Shown: positions 36,336 through 45,531, numbered from the stretch's first letter. The stretch is DNA of 64,000 nucleotides from CAVVMA01 sp963830715 (GCA_963830715.1 CAWHNS010000005.1:105643-169642); one strand, 5' to 3'. Notes: a model not told the origin generated them from the sequence alone. Made by a program: numbers and translations.

Positions 36336-37295
36336 ATGTTCTCATCGATCGAGGATGTAGCGGCGCGGTTCGAGCAGCAGAGGTACATCACCAGCCGCCG
36401 AATCGCGACCGTGGTCTATCTCGCCACCGAGTTGAAGAAACCGATCCTCGTGGAGGGTCCGGCCGGAGTCGGGAAGACCGACCTCGCCAAGGTGCTGGCG
36501 CTCGCGCTCGGCTACGATCTGGTGCGGCTCCAATGCTACGAAGGCCTCGACGAGGGCAAGGCGCTCTACGAATGGGAGTACGCCAAGCAGCTTCTCTATA
36601 CCCAGATCCTGAAGGACAAGATCAGCGAAGTTCTGGTTGGCGCCAAGGGGCTGGCCGAAGCGGTCGACCGGATCGCCAATGAAGATGAGGTCTTCTTCTC
36701 AGAACGCTTCGTGCTCCCGCGCCCGCTGCTCAAGGCGATCATGAGCGACCGCCCGCTGGTCCTGCTGCTCGATGAAATCGACAAGGCCGACGCGGAATTC
36801 GAGGCCTTCCTGCTCGAGTTGCTCTCCGACTTTCAGGTGACGATTCCCGAGATCGGCACGATGAGCGCGAAGCAGATTCCGCTGGTCGTGCTGACCTCCA
36901 ACAACGCGCGCGAGATGTCCGACGCGCTGAAGCGGCGATGCCTCCATCTCTACATCGATTTTCCGGATCGCGCGCAGGAACTCGCGATTATCAAGCTCAA
37001 GGCGCCCGAAGCCTCCCACAAGCTCGCCGAAGAGGTGGTCGGCGTGGTGCAGTCGCTCCGCAAGCTCGACCTCAAGAAGACCCCCGGCATCAGCGAGACC
37101 CTCGATTGGGTCAAGGCGCTGACCCTGCTCAATGTCCAGAGCCTCGACCAGGAGCTGGTCAACGAGACCCTCGATACGATCGTCAAATATGAGGGCGACG
37201 TGCGCAAGGCCCAGGAGGAGTTGAAGGACTACGTGCGCCGGGTGCGCGCGCGCCGCGGCACCGCCACCACCAGCGACAAGGACCTGCTCAACTAG
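36336..37295 (+). CDS. MoxR-family AAA+ ATPase
   Basis: ATG preceded by GGGGAGGCTGA. Walker A LVEGPAGVGKTDLAKVLALA, LQCYEGLDEGKALYEWEYAK typical of the MoxR CGxA/RavA-like branch, Walker B RPLVLLLDEIDKADAEFEAF, sensor 1 PLVVLTSNNAREMSDALKRR. 319 residues. MoxR ATPases act as chaperones with a VWA-domain partner, which is encoded 31 bases downstream, often for metal-cofactor insertion (for example CoxD/CoxE). No oxidase or dehydrogenase genes are nearby to name the client. Confidence 0.9.
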   Translation: MFSSIEDVAARFEQQRYITSRRIATVVYLATELKKPILVEGPAGVGKTDLAKVLALALGYDLVRLQCYEGLDEGKALYEWEYAKQLLYTQILKDKISEVLVGAKGLAEAVDRIANEDEVFFSERFVLPRPLLKAIMSDRPLVLLLDEIDKADAEFEAFLLELLSDFQVTIPEIGTMSAKQIPLVVLTSNNAREMSDALKRRCLHLYIDFPDRAQELAIIKLKAPEASHKLAEEVVGVVQSLRKLDLKKTPGISETLDWVKALTLLNVQSLDQELVNETLDTIVKYEGDVRKAQEELKDYVRRVRARRGTATTSDKDLLN

Positions 37296-37326
37296 AGCGG
37301 CGCGCAGGGCAGGGCGCTTAGCTTCG

Positions 37327-38736
37327 ATGGACGACAAGCTGGTCGAATTCGCCAACCTGCTGCGCCAGAACGGCGTGCGGGTCTCGCTGGCCGAAACGCT
37401 GGACGCGATGGGCGCCGCGAGCCTCGTCGGGCTTCGCGAGCGCGACGCCTTCCGCGCGGCCCTGCGCTCCACGATGGTCAAGCGGTCCGGCGAGCTGCCG
37501 GTCTTCGAGGAGCTCTTCGACCTGTTCTTCTCGGGCCTTGGCGAAATCATCAAACAGGCGAGCCAGTCCGTGCAGGACGCGCTCTCGATGTCGGACCAGG
37601 AGTTCCAGAAATTCCTGGACCAGGTCGAGCAGATGCTCAAGAAGGAGGGCAAGAAGCTTTCCGAACTCGCGCGGCAGTTGCTCTCCAACAACTCGGGCCA
37701 GCTCGAAAAGATGATTCGCGACGCGGCCCGCGCGGTGCGCCTTTCCAATATCGAGCGGACGATCGAGGAAAATTACTTCGCCCGCGCCCTCGCGCGCCAG
37801 CTCGGCCTCGAGCGAATCGAGCAGGAGATAAAGGAGCTGCGCGAGCAACTCGAGAAGATGGACTACGGCGGCGCGATGCGGGCCCGGATGGAGGAGTATC
37901 TCGAGCGCCGGCTGAAGGCGCTCAACGACATAATCCGGCGCTACGTCCGGATGGAACGCGAGAAGCGCGACGTGAGATCGCGCGAGGACCAGCTCCAGCA
38001 GCTCGGCGAAAAGAGTTTCTACTATCTCACCGAGGAGGAGCTGCAGAAGATGAACGAGGCGGTGGCGCGCCTGGCCCAGCGCCTCAAGAACGTGGTCTCG
38101 GTGCGGCGCAAGCGCGCCAAGCGCGGCCGTTTCGATATCAAGCGCACGCTCAGGCGCAACCTCGAATACGGCGGCGTGCCCTTCAAGCTCCGCTTCGACC
38201 ATCGCAAGAAGGAAAAGCCGCAGGTGGTGGTGCTGTGCGACGTCTCCGATTCGGTGCGCAACGCCTCGCGCTTCATGCTCCAGTTCGTCTATTCGCTGCA
38301 GGACCTCTATTCGCGCGTGCGCAGCTTCGTCTTCGTCTCGGAAATCGGCGAGGTTACCCAGCATTTCCGCGAGCACGACGCCAAGGAGGCGCTCGGAATC
38401 GCGCTGCGCGGCGATATCATCAACGTTTACGCGCACTCCAACTTCGGCAACGCGTTCCGCTCATTCGTCGGCGATCACATGGGATCGCTCAACAAGCGCA
38501 CCACCGTGATCGTGCTGGGCGACGCGCGCAACAACTACAACATGCCGCACGACTGGTGCCTGCGCGAGATGCGCCAGCGGGCCAAGAGCCTGATCTGGCT
38601 GAACCCCGAGAGCCAGACCACCTGGGGCTTCGGCGACAGCGAGATGGAGCGCTACGCGCCGCACTGCGATATGGTCGAGGAATGCCGCAACCTGAACCAG
38701 CTCTACCGGGTCGTTGATCGGCTGGTGGTGCGCTGA
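37327..38736 (+). CDS. VWA-domain protein, CoxE-like partner of MoxR
   Basis: MDDKLVEFANLLRQNGVRVS then LAETLDAMGAASLVGLRERD is the CoxE/VWA_CoxE N-terminus. A long charged helical middle (residues 100-250) follows. Then PQVVVLCDVSDSVRNASRFM carries the MIDAS motif (DVSDS), with further metal ligands likely in NFGNAFRSFVGD and TTVIVLGDARNNYN. 469 residues. It forms a functional pair with the MoxR ATPase directly upstream. Confidence 0.88.
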   Translation: MDDKLVEFANLLRQNGVRVSLAETLDAMGAASLVGLRERDAFRAALRSTMVKRSGELPVFEELFDLFFSGLGEIIKQASQSVQDALSMSDQEFQKFLDQVEQMLKKEGKKLSELARQLLSNNSGQLEKMIRDAARAVRLSNIERTIEENYFARALARQLGLERIEQEIKELREQLEKMDYGGAMRARMEEYLERRLKALNDIIRRYVRMEREKRDVRSREDQLQQLGEKSFYYLTEEELQKMNEAVARLAQRLKNVVSVRRKRAKRGRFDIKRTLRRNLEYGGVPFKLRFDHRKKEKPQVVVLCDVSDSVRNASRFMLQFVYSLQDLYSRVRSFVFVSEIGEVTQHFREHDAKEALGIALRGDIINVYAHSNFGNAFRSFVGDHMGSLNKRTTVIVLGDARNNYNMPHDWCLREMRQRAKSLIWLNPESQTTWGFGDSEMERYAPHCDMVEECRNLNQLYRVVDRLVVR

Positions 38737-38872
38737 TCGCGAACATCGTTGCGGGTTGTTTTCCTTTGGTTGACGGTCATTCGCGTTTGGTCCAAGATTA
38801 ATTTGATGGCGACTGCGCGCACAGAACGCTTCAGCTCGTGCCGTCGGAGGCGACGCTCAGGAAATTCCCCCT

Positions 38873-39407
38873 ATGGCCGCTAACAGAGACGATTTCATCC
38901 TGATGGTGGTCGGCGGACTGACGCTCGATCCGACTACCAAAATGCCGATCGTGGTGCTGAAAGACCCCGACAACAAGCTCAACCTCCCGATCTGGATCGG
39001 GATGCTCGAGGCCACCTCGATGGCGACCGAGTTCGAGGGAATCAAGCCGCCGCGCCCGATGACTCACGACCTGCTCCGCAGCGTGCTCGGCGAATTGGGC
39101 GCCACAGTCGAGTCGATCGAGATTACCGAGCTGCGCGAGAACACCTACTTCGCGCGAATCCAGTTGAAGACCCGCGAGGGCAGGGCGGTCGATATCGACT
39201 CGCGGCCGAGCGACGCGATCTCGCTGGCCCTGCGCACCAAGTCGCCGATCTACGTCGCCAAGCGCGTGCTCGAACTCTCCAGCGAGCTTCACGAAGCGGC
39301 GACCGAGCCCGGCGCAGCAGGACCAGAACCTGGCCGGGGTCTCGCGCGACAAATGGTCCGAAATTCTCGAGCGGATGTCGCCGGACGACTTCAAGTACAA
39401 GATGTGA
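38873..39407 (+). CDS. Bifunctional nuclease family (DUF151) protein, frameshifted at the end
   Basis: MVVGGLTLDPTTKMPIVVLK, LPIWIGMLEATSMATEFEGI, RPMTHDLLRSVLGELGATVE and VDIDSRPSDAISLALRTKSP are the DUF151/BFN domain. Near 39300-39325 the frame shifts. The other frame continues AQQDQNLAGVSRDKWSEILE then RMSPDDFKYKM and stops at 39405-39407, the normal acidic tail. The uncorrected frame instead runs on with Arg-rich sequence to 39478. About 178 residues. The family is widespread; nuclease activity was reported for a plant member only. Confidence 0.85.
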
Positions 39408-39477
39408 GTCCGGTCCGCGCGCCTGAGCGCCGCACAGCGCGGCCGGCGCGCGCCACATCACTGCCCTCCCCAATCTA

Positions 39478-40194
39478 ATGCCGCCAACCCATCGCAAGCT
39501 TCGCCGCAAGGAGCTCAAGGAGCCCGACGAGTTCCTGAGCTTTCTCTACGACGCGCGGGAATTCGTCACCGGCAATCTGACCCAAATCGCGGCCTCGGCC
39601 GCGGTGGTCGTCGGCGTGGCGATGATCGCGATGGGCGTGTACTACTACGAGCGCCATCGGGACCATCTGGCCGCGGCGCAGTTCTACACCGCCTTCAGCG
39701 CCCTCGGTTCGAAGCAGTACAAGACCGCGCAGCAGGATTTCACCTCGCTCGCCGCCTCCGAGTCGGGGCGCGAGCTCGGACGCCTGGCGCGCTTCTACCT
39801 TGCCCAGTGCTATCTGGCCGAGAATGACCTGGCGCGCGCGCGCGACAGCCTGGTCGCGTATCTGGCCGACGCGCACGACCAGGCTTTCGAGGGCCTGGCG
39901 ATGATGAACCTCGCGATCGTTTACGAGCGCCTGGGCGATCTGAAGAAGGCCGAGGGCGCGTATCAGCAGGCCGCCTCGATGCCCGGCGCGCAAGCCTCGG
40001 CAGCCGAGCTGGCGATCGCGCGCATCCGCGCGCGCGCGGGCGATCGCGCCGGAGCTATCGACGCCTACCGCAGTTTCCTGAACGCTCATCCATTCTCGCA
40101 GGACCGCCAGGACGCGATCGAAGCGCTCGCTCAACTCGGCGCGCAACCCGAGGCCGGCGGCGCGCGAAGTCCCGCAAAAGTGGAGATACCGTAG
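39478..40194 (+). CDS. Membrane-anchored TPR protein, YfgM-like
   Basis: N-terminal basic cytosolic segment, one membrane helix (LTQIAASAAVVVGVAMIAMG), then TPR repeats: FYTAFSALGSKQYKTAQQDF, ARFYLAQCYLAENDLARARD, AMMNLAIVYERLGDLKKAEG and ELAIARIRARAGDRAGAIDA. 238 residues. Layout matches YfgM/CcmI-type periplasmic TPR proteins that assist PpiD and SecYEG. The start ATG follows the DUF151 gene after about 70 bases. Confidence 0.72.
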   Translation: MPPTHRKLRRKELKEPDEFLSFLYDAREFVTGNLTQIAASAAVVVGVAMIAMGVYYYERHRDHLAAAQFYTAFSALGSKQYKTAQQDFTSLAASESGRELGRLARFYLAQCYLAENDLARARDSLVAYLADAHDQAFEGLAMMNLAIVYERLGDLKKAEGAYQQAASMPGAQASAAELAIARIRARAGDRAGAIDAYRSFLNAHPFSQDRQDAIEALAQLGAQPEAGGARSPAKVEIP

Positions 40195-40275
40195 GTTTTC
40201 GGCTAACCCGGCGCGATTCCTGAGCGCCTCGCCCCCGGCGCGCGAGGCCGGGTGAGGGTGCCGCTCGCCGAATCG

Positions 40276-41226
40276 CTACGGCTTTGCCGCTGCGGTTTGC
40301 TTGGCCTGCAATTCCGAATCGATCACGAACGCCAGCGCCTGCTGATCGGGGAAACCCACTACCGGAATTCCGTTCACATAGAAGGTCGGCGTCGATTCGA
40401 CTTTCAGGCTCTGGCCGTCCTTTGCGTCCTGCTCGACTCGCTCCGAGGCCGCCCGGCCGATCATGCACGCGCTGAGCGCCTTGGTGTCCAGTTGCAGGCT
40501 GGAGGCGTACCGATCGATATGCTCGCGGATGTTCTTGGGATCGATCGACGCCTGGTCGCGATACAGATCCCGCGCAAAGTCCCAGAAGGCTTCCGGGTTC
40601 TGCACGCGTACGCATTCCGCCGCGATCGCAGCCGGCATCGCCCACAGATGGCCCCCGAGCGGAAAATTCTTGAAGATCAGGCGCACGCGACCCTTGTAGG
40701 TCGTGTTGACAAGGGTCTCGACCACGTCCAGCGCCCGCGCGCAGAACGGACACTCGAAATCTCCGAACTCGACCACCGTAACGGGCGCATCGGCGGGACC
40801 GGCCGAAGGACGATCTTCAAGGTGTATCCCTTTCAGATCGACTCGGTCCCACGGATCCTTGGCGGTTTCGAGCAACTGGCCGACAATGACATCCCTGCCG
40901 CTCGCGTCCGTGAACAGCGTCGCGTTGGCGGTCTGCCCCTGCGGGCCGGTGATAGTCATCGTGCGCAGCCATAAGCCCGCGATCGGGGCAGGCGAGGGCG
41001 CGCTCAACTTAATCGAGGTCGCAGCCGGGATCCGAAAGTGCTTTTGCAGATAGCCGACCAGCGCCGCGTCGTGGGTCGCATCCGCAGGCGGCGCGCTCGG
41101 GTTCGCGAGCGCGATGCGCCCGCCAATCGCGACCAACGACAGGGCGATCGCCGCTGCGGCGACCGTTATGACATTGCCATCCAGTCTCGACTTCAGCCTT
41201 CTATGCACTTCAGCCCTCAGCATCAT
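40276..41226 (-). CDS. DsbA-family thiol oxidoreductase
   Basis: A single N-terminal membrane anchor or signal (VITVAAAAIALSLVAIGGRI). A roughly 90-residue linker domain follows (KHFRIPAATSIKLSAPSPAP). Then the thioredoxin fold begins with VVEFGDFECPFCARALDVVE, the active site CPFC, and the cis-Pro loop VESTPTFYVNGIPVVG. 316 residues. Periplasmic disulfide exchange is likely; the linker resembles that of BdbD/DsbA-like proteins with a proximal bundle domain. It ends the core region before the transposon island. Confidence 0.85.
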   Translation of the reverse strand: MMLRAEVHRRLKSRLDGNVITVAAAAIALSLVAIGGRIALANPSAPPADATHDAALVGYLQKHFRIPAATSIKLSAPSPAPIAGLWLRTMTITGPQGQTANATLFTDASGRDVIVGQLLETAKDPWDRVDLKGIHLEDRPSAGPADAPVTVVEFGDFECPFCARALDVVETLVNTTYKGRVRLIFKNFPLGGHLWAMPAAIAAECVRVQNPEAFWDFARDLYRDQASIDPKNIREHIDRYASSLQLDTKALSACMIGRAASERVEQDAKDGQSLKVESTPTFYVNGIPVVGFPDQQALAFVIDSELQAKQTAAAKP

Positions 41227-41362
41227 GACGGTTCACTAATGATAGGGAGCCGCGCCCCCTTCCGCCAGCACCCCAGGAGGGCAGCGAGCGCCGGCGGTGG
41301 GCGCGCAATATTTGAGCTTGTCATGAGCACCGGCGGCGCTTCGCATAAGAGACATTATGTCA

Positions 41363-41370
41363 ACTACGAT
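41363..41370. repeat. Target-site duplication, left copy
   Basis: ACTACGAT immediately before the left inverted repeat of element A. The same 8 bases recur at 44191-44198 and 47212-47219. Eight bases is the duplication length known for the IS1595 family. Confidence 0.88.
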
Positions 41371-41542
41371 GGCGATTAGTTGGATGTTGACACTCAGCCC
41401 GAATATATTAGAGAATCGGGGCGATGCCCGAAAACGAGAGCATGACGGCACGAATAAGGATTGCTGTTGCCGGACGTGCGCGCCGATACAGGCGCTCGTA
41501 TTGGGGCTCGCCCCTAGGCGGCGCTTAGCTCGCCTACTCGCA

Positions 41543-42334
41543 ATGGTGCGGTATGCCTACATAGACGAGAGCGGACGTGGCCAGACAGCTGGGGCTTATG
41601 TCGCGGCGGGATTTGTCGCGCCTGAGGAAAACTGGCTTCCGTTCGCCGCAGACTGGCAAACAGTCCTAGACGGACCGCCTAAGCTTGCTTACTTCAAGAC
41701 CAAAGAGGCGATGGGAATGGGCGGACCGCCGTTTGAGCAGTTCCGTGGCTGGACTAGAGAGCAAGCCGATGAGCGGGTCGATCAGTTTCTCGAATTGATC
41801 CACCAACACAAACTACTACCCTGTCGCGTTTTCATCCCGCATAGGCACTATAAACAGATTTTTAAGGGAAAGGTAAACCGCCGATTTGATAATCCCTTCT
41901 TTGTACCGACCTATTCCATTATCCAAGTAACGCTTCGCTACTTGGCCTATCAGGGTATTACGGACAAAGTCGAGTTTGTTTTTGACAAAACCACAAATCG
42001 TGAGAAAAAGCTCATTCGCAGAGCATGGGATTTGTTCACAGAATACGCGGCCCGCGAAACCAAGCCGTTATGGGGAAATGAGCCGAGCTTTCGTGATGAC
42101 AAAGAAGTGTTGCCGCTCCAAGTTGCGGACCTGCACGCATGGCATGCCCGAGAGTTTGCTTTGGCGCGCTCGCACGGAGACGAATACGATCATCCCGTGT
42201 GGAAATCAATTTGTTCCGTATCTGCCGCCGAACGTGAGTGGGATGCGACGGACCTGAGAGGTGTGTATGATATGATACCAAGAAGTCGCGCACAGTGGTC
42301 GGGCATGATTCGCCATCTAAAGCGCGGTTCTTAA
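41543..42334 (+). CDS. DUF3800 domain protein (transposon cargo)
   Basis: Start ATG at 41543. MVRYAYIDESGRGQTAGAYV with the acidic YIDESG motif is the DUF3800 hallmark; EFVFDKTTNREKKLIRRAW and the late VLPLQVADLHAWHAREFALA (LQ.ADL.A) complete the RNase-H-like pattern of acidic residues. 263 residues. DUF3800 genes recur on mobile elements and in defence-rich regions; no activity is proven to my knowledge. Codons are AT-richer than those of the host genes. It is the first gene inside the left end of element A. Confidence 0.82.
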   Translation: MVRYAYIDESGRGQTAGAYVAAGFVAPEENWLPFAADWQTVLDGPPKLAYFKTKEAMGMGGPPFEQFRGWTREQADERVDQFLELIHQHKLLPCRVFIPHRHYKQIFKGKVNRRFDNPFFVPTYSIIQVTLRYLAYQGITDKVEFVFDKTTNREKKLIRRAWDLFTEYAARETKPLWGNEPSFRDDKEVLPLQVADLHAWHAREFALARSHGDEYDHPVWKSICSVSAAEREWDATDLRGVYDMIPRSRAQWSGMIRHLKRGS

Positions 42335-42341
42335 ATCGCTA

Positions 42342-42614
42342 ATGAACAAAGCTTGCCTTGCGGTCACGCTAACGCTCGGCTGGTATCTCATGATACCTCC
42401 TGGCGGCGTGCCGGCAGCACTTTTATTTCGATGGCATATTGAAAGTTCATACGACTCTGCCGAGAAATGCGAGAAAGGACGGCAAGCTTTTATATCAAGC
42501 GCAGAAGTGCCAAAGAAATACAGAGGGTTTGTTGTCCAGAGTCTCAAGAGTGAAGCGATTTGTGTGGCGACTGACGATCCGCGTCTTAATCTGCCGCTTT
42601 CGATTCAGCGCTGA
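42342..42614 (+). CDS. Small exported protein (transposon cargo)
   Basis: 90 residues starting 8 bases after the DUF3800 stop. The N-terminus (MNKACLAVTLTLGWYLMIPP) is hydrophobic and could be a signal or anchor. The remainder has two cysteines (SAEKCEKGRQAFISSAEV and EAICVATDDPRLNLP), which may form a disulfide. Family not recognised. Confidence 0.55.
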   Translation: MNKACLAVTLTLGWYLMIPPGGVPAALLFRWHIESSYDSAEKCEKGRQAFISSAEVPKKYRGFVVQSLKSEAICVATDDPRLNLPLSIQR

Positions 42615-42654
42615 CGACGTGCAGAAATACAATGCTTTGTGCTAAACAAATTAA

Positions 42655-42920
42655 ATGGCCGATATTCTCAAGCTCGTGCCGAATACGGGCGAGACGCTTA
42701 AGGAACTAGAGCGGAGTTCGGAACTAACAAGCACCCTGCTTACGGTACTGCTTGCGACCTATGGACAGGCTGGCTTTCCGATGCTTAAGGGTATGCTTGC
42801 GAACCTTAAGGAAATGAGACGGCAAGCCGATTTCCCGCAAAGCGAACGGGGGAGAAGCAGGACGCCATCAACAAGGCAATCGCCATCGTCGAGAGTTTGA
42901 TCGCGCTGAAAAACTCCTAA
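42655..42920 (+). CDS. Small helical protein (transposon cargo, frameshifted)
   Basis: MADILKLVPNTGETLKELER, LTSTLLTVLLATYGQAGFPM and LKGMLANLKEMRRQADFP are followed by a run of five G near 42848. After it another frame reads EKQDAINKAIAIVESLIALK NS and stops at 42918-42920. About 88 residues when one base is corrected. Two amphipathic helices flank a hydrophobic one; it might be membrane-active. Family not recognised. Confidence 0.5.
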
Positions 42921-42988
42921 TAGCCGAAAAGTCTCGTCAAACCACTTCGACAATTCGCGACTCATCGCCATACTGACAGAAAATCCGC

Positions 42989-43168
42989 CTAGCGAGCGGG
43001 TTTGTCAAGTCGAGCGTTTCCGCGCGACTTTGTCCCTTTGGTCTGAGGCATCGGTTCGCGCTTCTGGATCAGCGTCGGCGTGATCATCCGCTTGAACTTC
43101 TCGATGTCCGCGTTTCGGAGTTTTTCGCGCAGCCGCTCGTCTGCCTGCCGGGTTTTTTCTGTGACCAC
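42989..43168 (-). CDS. Small basic protein downstream of transposase A
   Basis: GTG start at 43166-43168, 59 residues: VVTEKTRQADERLREKLRNA, then DIEKFKRMITPTLIQKREPM and a basic tail. It is 32 bases after the transposase stop on the same strand, and could be co-transcribed. Element B has a basic 54-residue frame in the equivalent place. Family not recognised. Confidence 0.45.
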   Translation of the reverse strand: MVTEKTRQADERLREKLRNADIEKFKRMITPTLIQKREPMPQTKGTKSRGNARLDKPAR

Positions 43169-43200
43169 GCTCGAATACTAGCGCGGCCACAGACTGACGG

Positions 43201-44145
43201 CTACTGACTGACGCTTTGGATCAAGTCCGAAAACATCGCGTCGTTCTTCCGATTGTTGAAGCGCCAGCTAAATTCGTTCAGGTACAGCGGGAGATATTTC
43301 TTGCTGACGTGGTGGAAACTCCCGACCACGCCGCGCTTAACGAGACTCCAGAACGATTCGATATTATTCGTGTGAACGACGCCGCGCACGTATTCTCCGG
43401 CACTGTGCTTGACCGCTCTGTGCTTCAAGCGTCGATCCACGTAGTTGTAATCCTGCTTTTCATCGGTCGCTAGAAGCTCGACCTTCTCCGTGTTTACGAC
43501 GTTGCGGACAAACCCGCTCAGCGTCGGGGCGTCCATACTGCCGATCACGCGACAGACCACATTGCCCTTGCGCTGGATCGCGCCGACCACGCCTACCTTG
43601 CCGTACCCGATGGACTCGCCAAGCGGCTGAGGGCCAGCGGTTTTGCGAACCTGCGCGCTTTTCTTGTGCCAATGGCGATTGCGATCCTCTCCGCCGACGT
43701 ACATCTCGTCAACTTCCACGATGCCCTTTAGCGGAAACGCATCGCCCTTCATCGCCGCGCGCCAGCGCATCACCATGTACCACGTCGTGTGATAGGCGTG
43801 GCCGGAATCTTCGCCGAACAGCATCCGGTGAACCTGTAAAGCCGAAATGCCTTTCTTGCTCGTCAGGACGAGATACGCGGCCTTGAACCAAAGCTTGAGC
43901 GGGATTTTCGTGTTCTCGAATATCGTGTGCGTGATGACGCTGAAGCGGTAACCCGCACGCTTCCCGCAATCCGCGTTCTTGCACACCCAATGGAAGGGGC
44001 GAGCCTTCAGCGCATAGATGCGCTCTGCGCTGTTGCAGCGAGGGCATCGCACGCCGTTCGGCCAGCGCCTTGAGATCAAGAACAGCTTGCACGCTTCGTC
44101 GGTCGGAAACTCTCTGTCAAATGCATCGATGGTCTGCATACCCAA
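43201..44145 (-). CDS. IS1595-family (ISXO2-like) transposase, element A
   Basis: 314 residues, intact. N-terminal zinc ribbon CPRCNS..CKNADCG, then helix segments (SKKGISALQVHRMLFGEDSG) and the DDE-type core: first Asp in IVEVDEMYVGGEDRNRHWHK, second in ELLATDEKQDYNYVDRR, and the third motif VHTNNIESFWSLVKRGVVG (Asn/Glu variant typical of the family). Reads inward from the right inverted repeat. It appears able to mobilise element A and perhaps, in trans, related ends. Confidence 0.93.
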   Translation of the reverse strand: MGMQTIDAFDREFPTDEACKLFLISRRWPNGVRCPRCNSAERIYALKARPFHWVCKNADCGKRAGYRFSVITHTIFENTKIPLKLWFKAAYLVLTSKKGISALQVHRMLFGEDSGHAYHTTWYMVMRWRAAMKGDAFPLKGIVEVDEMYVGGEDRNRHWHKKSAQVRKTAGPQPLGESIGYGKVGVVGAIQRKGNVVCRVIGSMDAPTLSGFVRNVVNTEKVELLATDEKQDYNYVDRRLKHRAVKHSAGEYVRGVVHTNNIESFWSLVKRGVVGSFHHVSKKYLPLYLNEFSWRFNNRKNDAMFSDLIQSVSQ

Positions 44146-44190
44146 TAATTAGCGCATTTAATAGCGAGTGTCAACATCCGACTAATCCCC

Positions 44191-44198
44191 ACTACGAT
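44191..44198. repeat. Target-site duplication shared by both transposons
   Basis: ACTACGAT sits between the right inverted repeat of element A (ending 44190) and the left inverted repeat of element B (starting 44199), with no spare base on either side. Confidence 0.88.
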
Positions 44199-44336
44199 GG
44201 GGAGTATTACGAACTTGACACCTGATAGCCTAGAGCTCGATAATCCCTTGCTTTTGGTGGCGGTTCGCTCGTCCCTAGTTGGCGGTTTTGTCAGCTATGG
44301 TGGACGGGCTGATTTGGCCCGAAAGCGAGGGATGGT

Positions 44337-45322
44337 ATGTCCAAGAAGCGCCGGAGGCATCAGCGCGGTAAGGGGGCGCGAACGCAGAACGTCGCCCCGA
44401 TTTCCGGAGCGCCGTCAGCGCCAATCTCTTGGCGGGGCTGCGTCAAACGATATTCGGGCGACCTTATCCACGGCGCAGCATTTGCCCTGGCGATCGGCCC
44501 TGTCACGGCGGCGCTTTCGGTCGGTGGCGACGTGACCTACGTTGTCGTGTTTTTGAGCGTGGGTTGGGCGGTGGCGGCGATTTCTCTTGCTACCTACGAA
44601 CGACTAGGCGTGCGGGCAAGGCTTGAGACTATCTCGGCCGTTGCTTTCGCGTTTGTGGGCTTGGGTCTATTTGCGATACATCACGCCCGATATAGAGAAA
44701 ACCAGCTCACCGATGAGAAAGTATTGTTCGATGCGCAGTTTAAGGAATTGACCGCTCTCGAAGATTTCATCGGCGCCAAGGACGAGAGCGAATTGCGAGA
44801 GCTATTCGGCTTCCCAGACGCTGTGAAGTTCAACGTTATGATCGCAAAACGGAATTTTCTGCCGAACGGAGTAACGCGACGACAGTCGGAGGCGATCGAT
44901 AACTTTCTCGCCACTGGCACGCAAGCGAAAATCAACACGGAGTCCATGACGTGGTGGAAGTCTAAGGGCGGCGGAATTAGCGCGCAAATGAAACCAGGCG
45001 AAATCGGCGAAGTGTATCTGCCAAAGCAGTATGGCGACAAGAGGGCCGTATTGACGACTTTGAATCTCGGGCTGAGATTCCTTCGGCTATCCATGCCGCT
45101 CTATTGGAATTTGACCAAGCCCTCGACGGCAATGCGGACTTGTTGCTCCGCGTGATGAATCAGAGATTCAAGGAGGCTCGGAACAATGTCTTCCAAGACG
45201 ACGATCCGAGTTCGCCATATTTCGGTGGCGTAAGCAGCTATTATTCAGAACGGTTTATCCGGTTGAAACCCAAGGCCGACAAGGTAATCAACGCGATCCG
45301 CGCTTATTTGAAAGTCGAGTGA
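44337..45322 (+). CDS. Membrane protein of unknown function (transposon cargo, frameshifted)
   Basis: A basic N-terminus (MSKKRRRHQRGKGARTQ) precedes three hydrophobic segments between residues 45 and 120 (LIHGAAFALAIGPVTAALSV, VTYVVVFLSVGWAVAAISLA, LETISAVAFAFVGLGLFAIH). A soluble domain follows (DFIGAKDESELRELFGFPDA). Near 45070 one G seems lost. The other frame continues AEIPSAIHAALLEFDQALDG then NADLLLRVMNQRFKEARNNV to 45322. About 328 residues. Family not recognised. Confidence 0.6.
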
Positions 45323-45452
45323 TCACTTTCTTTCGGGACTTTTTTCCACGCTTCGTTGGATTGATCGGAGGAGTCCGCACAAGCCGCCGGATCGCTTCCT
45401 CGAATGTGAGCGGATGCAGCGAGACGGGCTTATCTTCCTCGCGCTTTGGCAT
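45288..45452 (-). CDS. Small basic protein downstream of transposase B
   Basis: 54 residues, ATG at 45450-45452: MPKREEDKPVSLHPLTFEEA then IRRLVRTPPINPTKRGKKSR. The LTFEEA(I/L)R.L(V/L)RTPP phrase is familiar from short uncharacterised bacterial proteins. It lies 79 bases beyond the transposase B stop on the same strand and overlaps the end of the plus-strand membrane gene by 35 bases. Position and basic tail match the small gene of element A. Confidence 0.5.
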   Translation of the reverse strand: MPKREEDKPVSLHPLTFEEAIRRLVRTPPINPTKRGKKSRKKVITRLSNKRGSR

Positions 45453-45531
45453 CGGTAGTGCCTCGCAAACTCAAACGATAGCTGTTTCGGTCTGGCTGTG
45501 CGATGCAGAAGCGTCCGCCAGTTCGGACGCC

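Larger units (their letters stand above)
41371..44190. mobile_element. IS1595-family transposon A with cargo genes
   Basis: A 2,820-bp element bounded by inverted repeats. The left end at 41371-41395 starts GGCGATTAGTTGG. The right end at 44166-44190 is its reverse complement with two mismatches in 25. ACTACGAT flanks both sides. Contents: DUF3800 gene, two small plus-strand genes, a small minus-strand gene and an ISXO2-like transposase that starts 45 bases from the right end. The interior is visibly AT-richer than the surrounding genes. IS1595 members with passenger genes are known, so the class is established but this cargo set is not one I recognise. Confidence 0.88.

Noticed and set aside
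37318..38436. Long minus-strand frame opposite the VWA gene
   Set aside because: Composition mirrors the sense gene (Leu/Glu-rich from the antisense of Gln/Glu-rich helices); no ribosome site and no motif.
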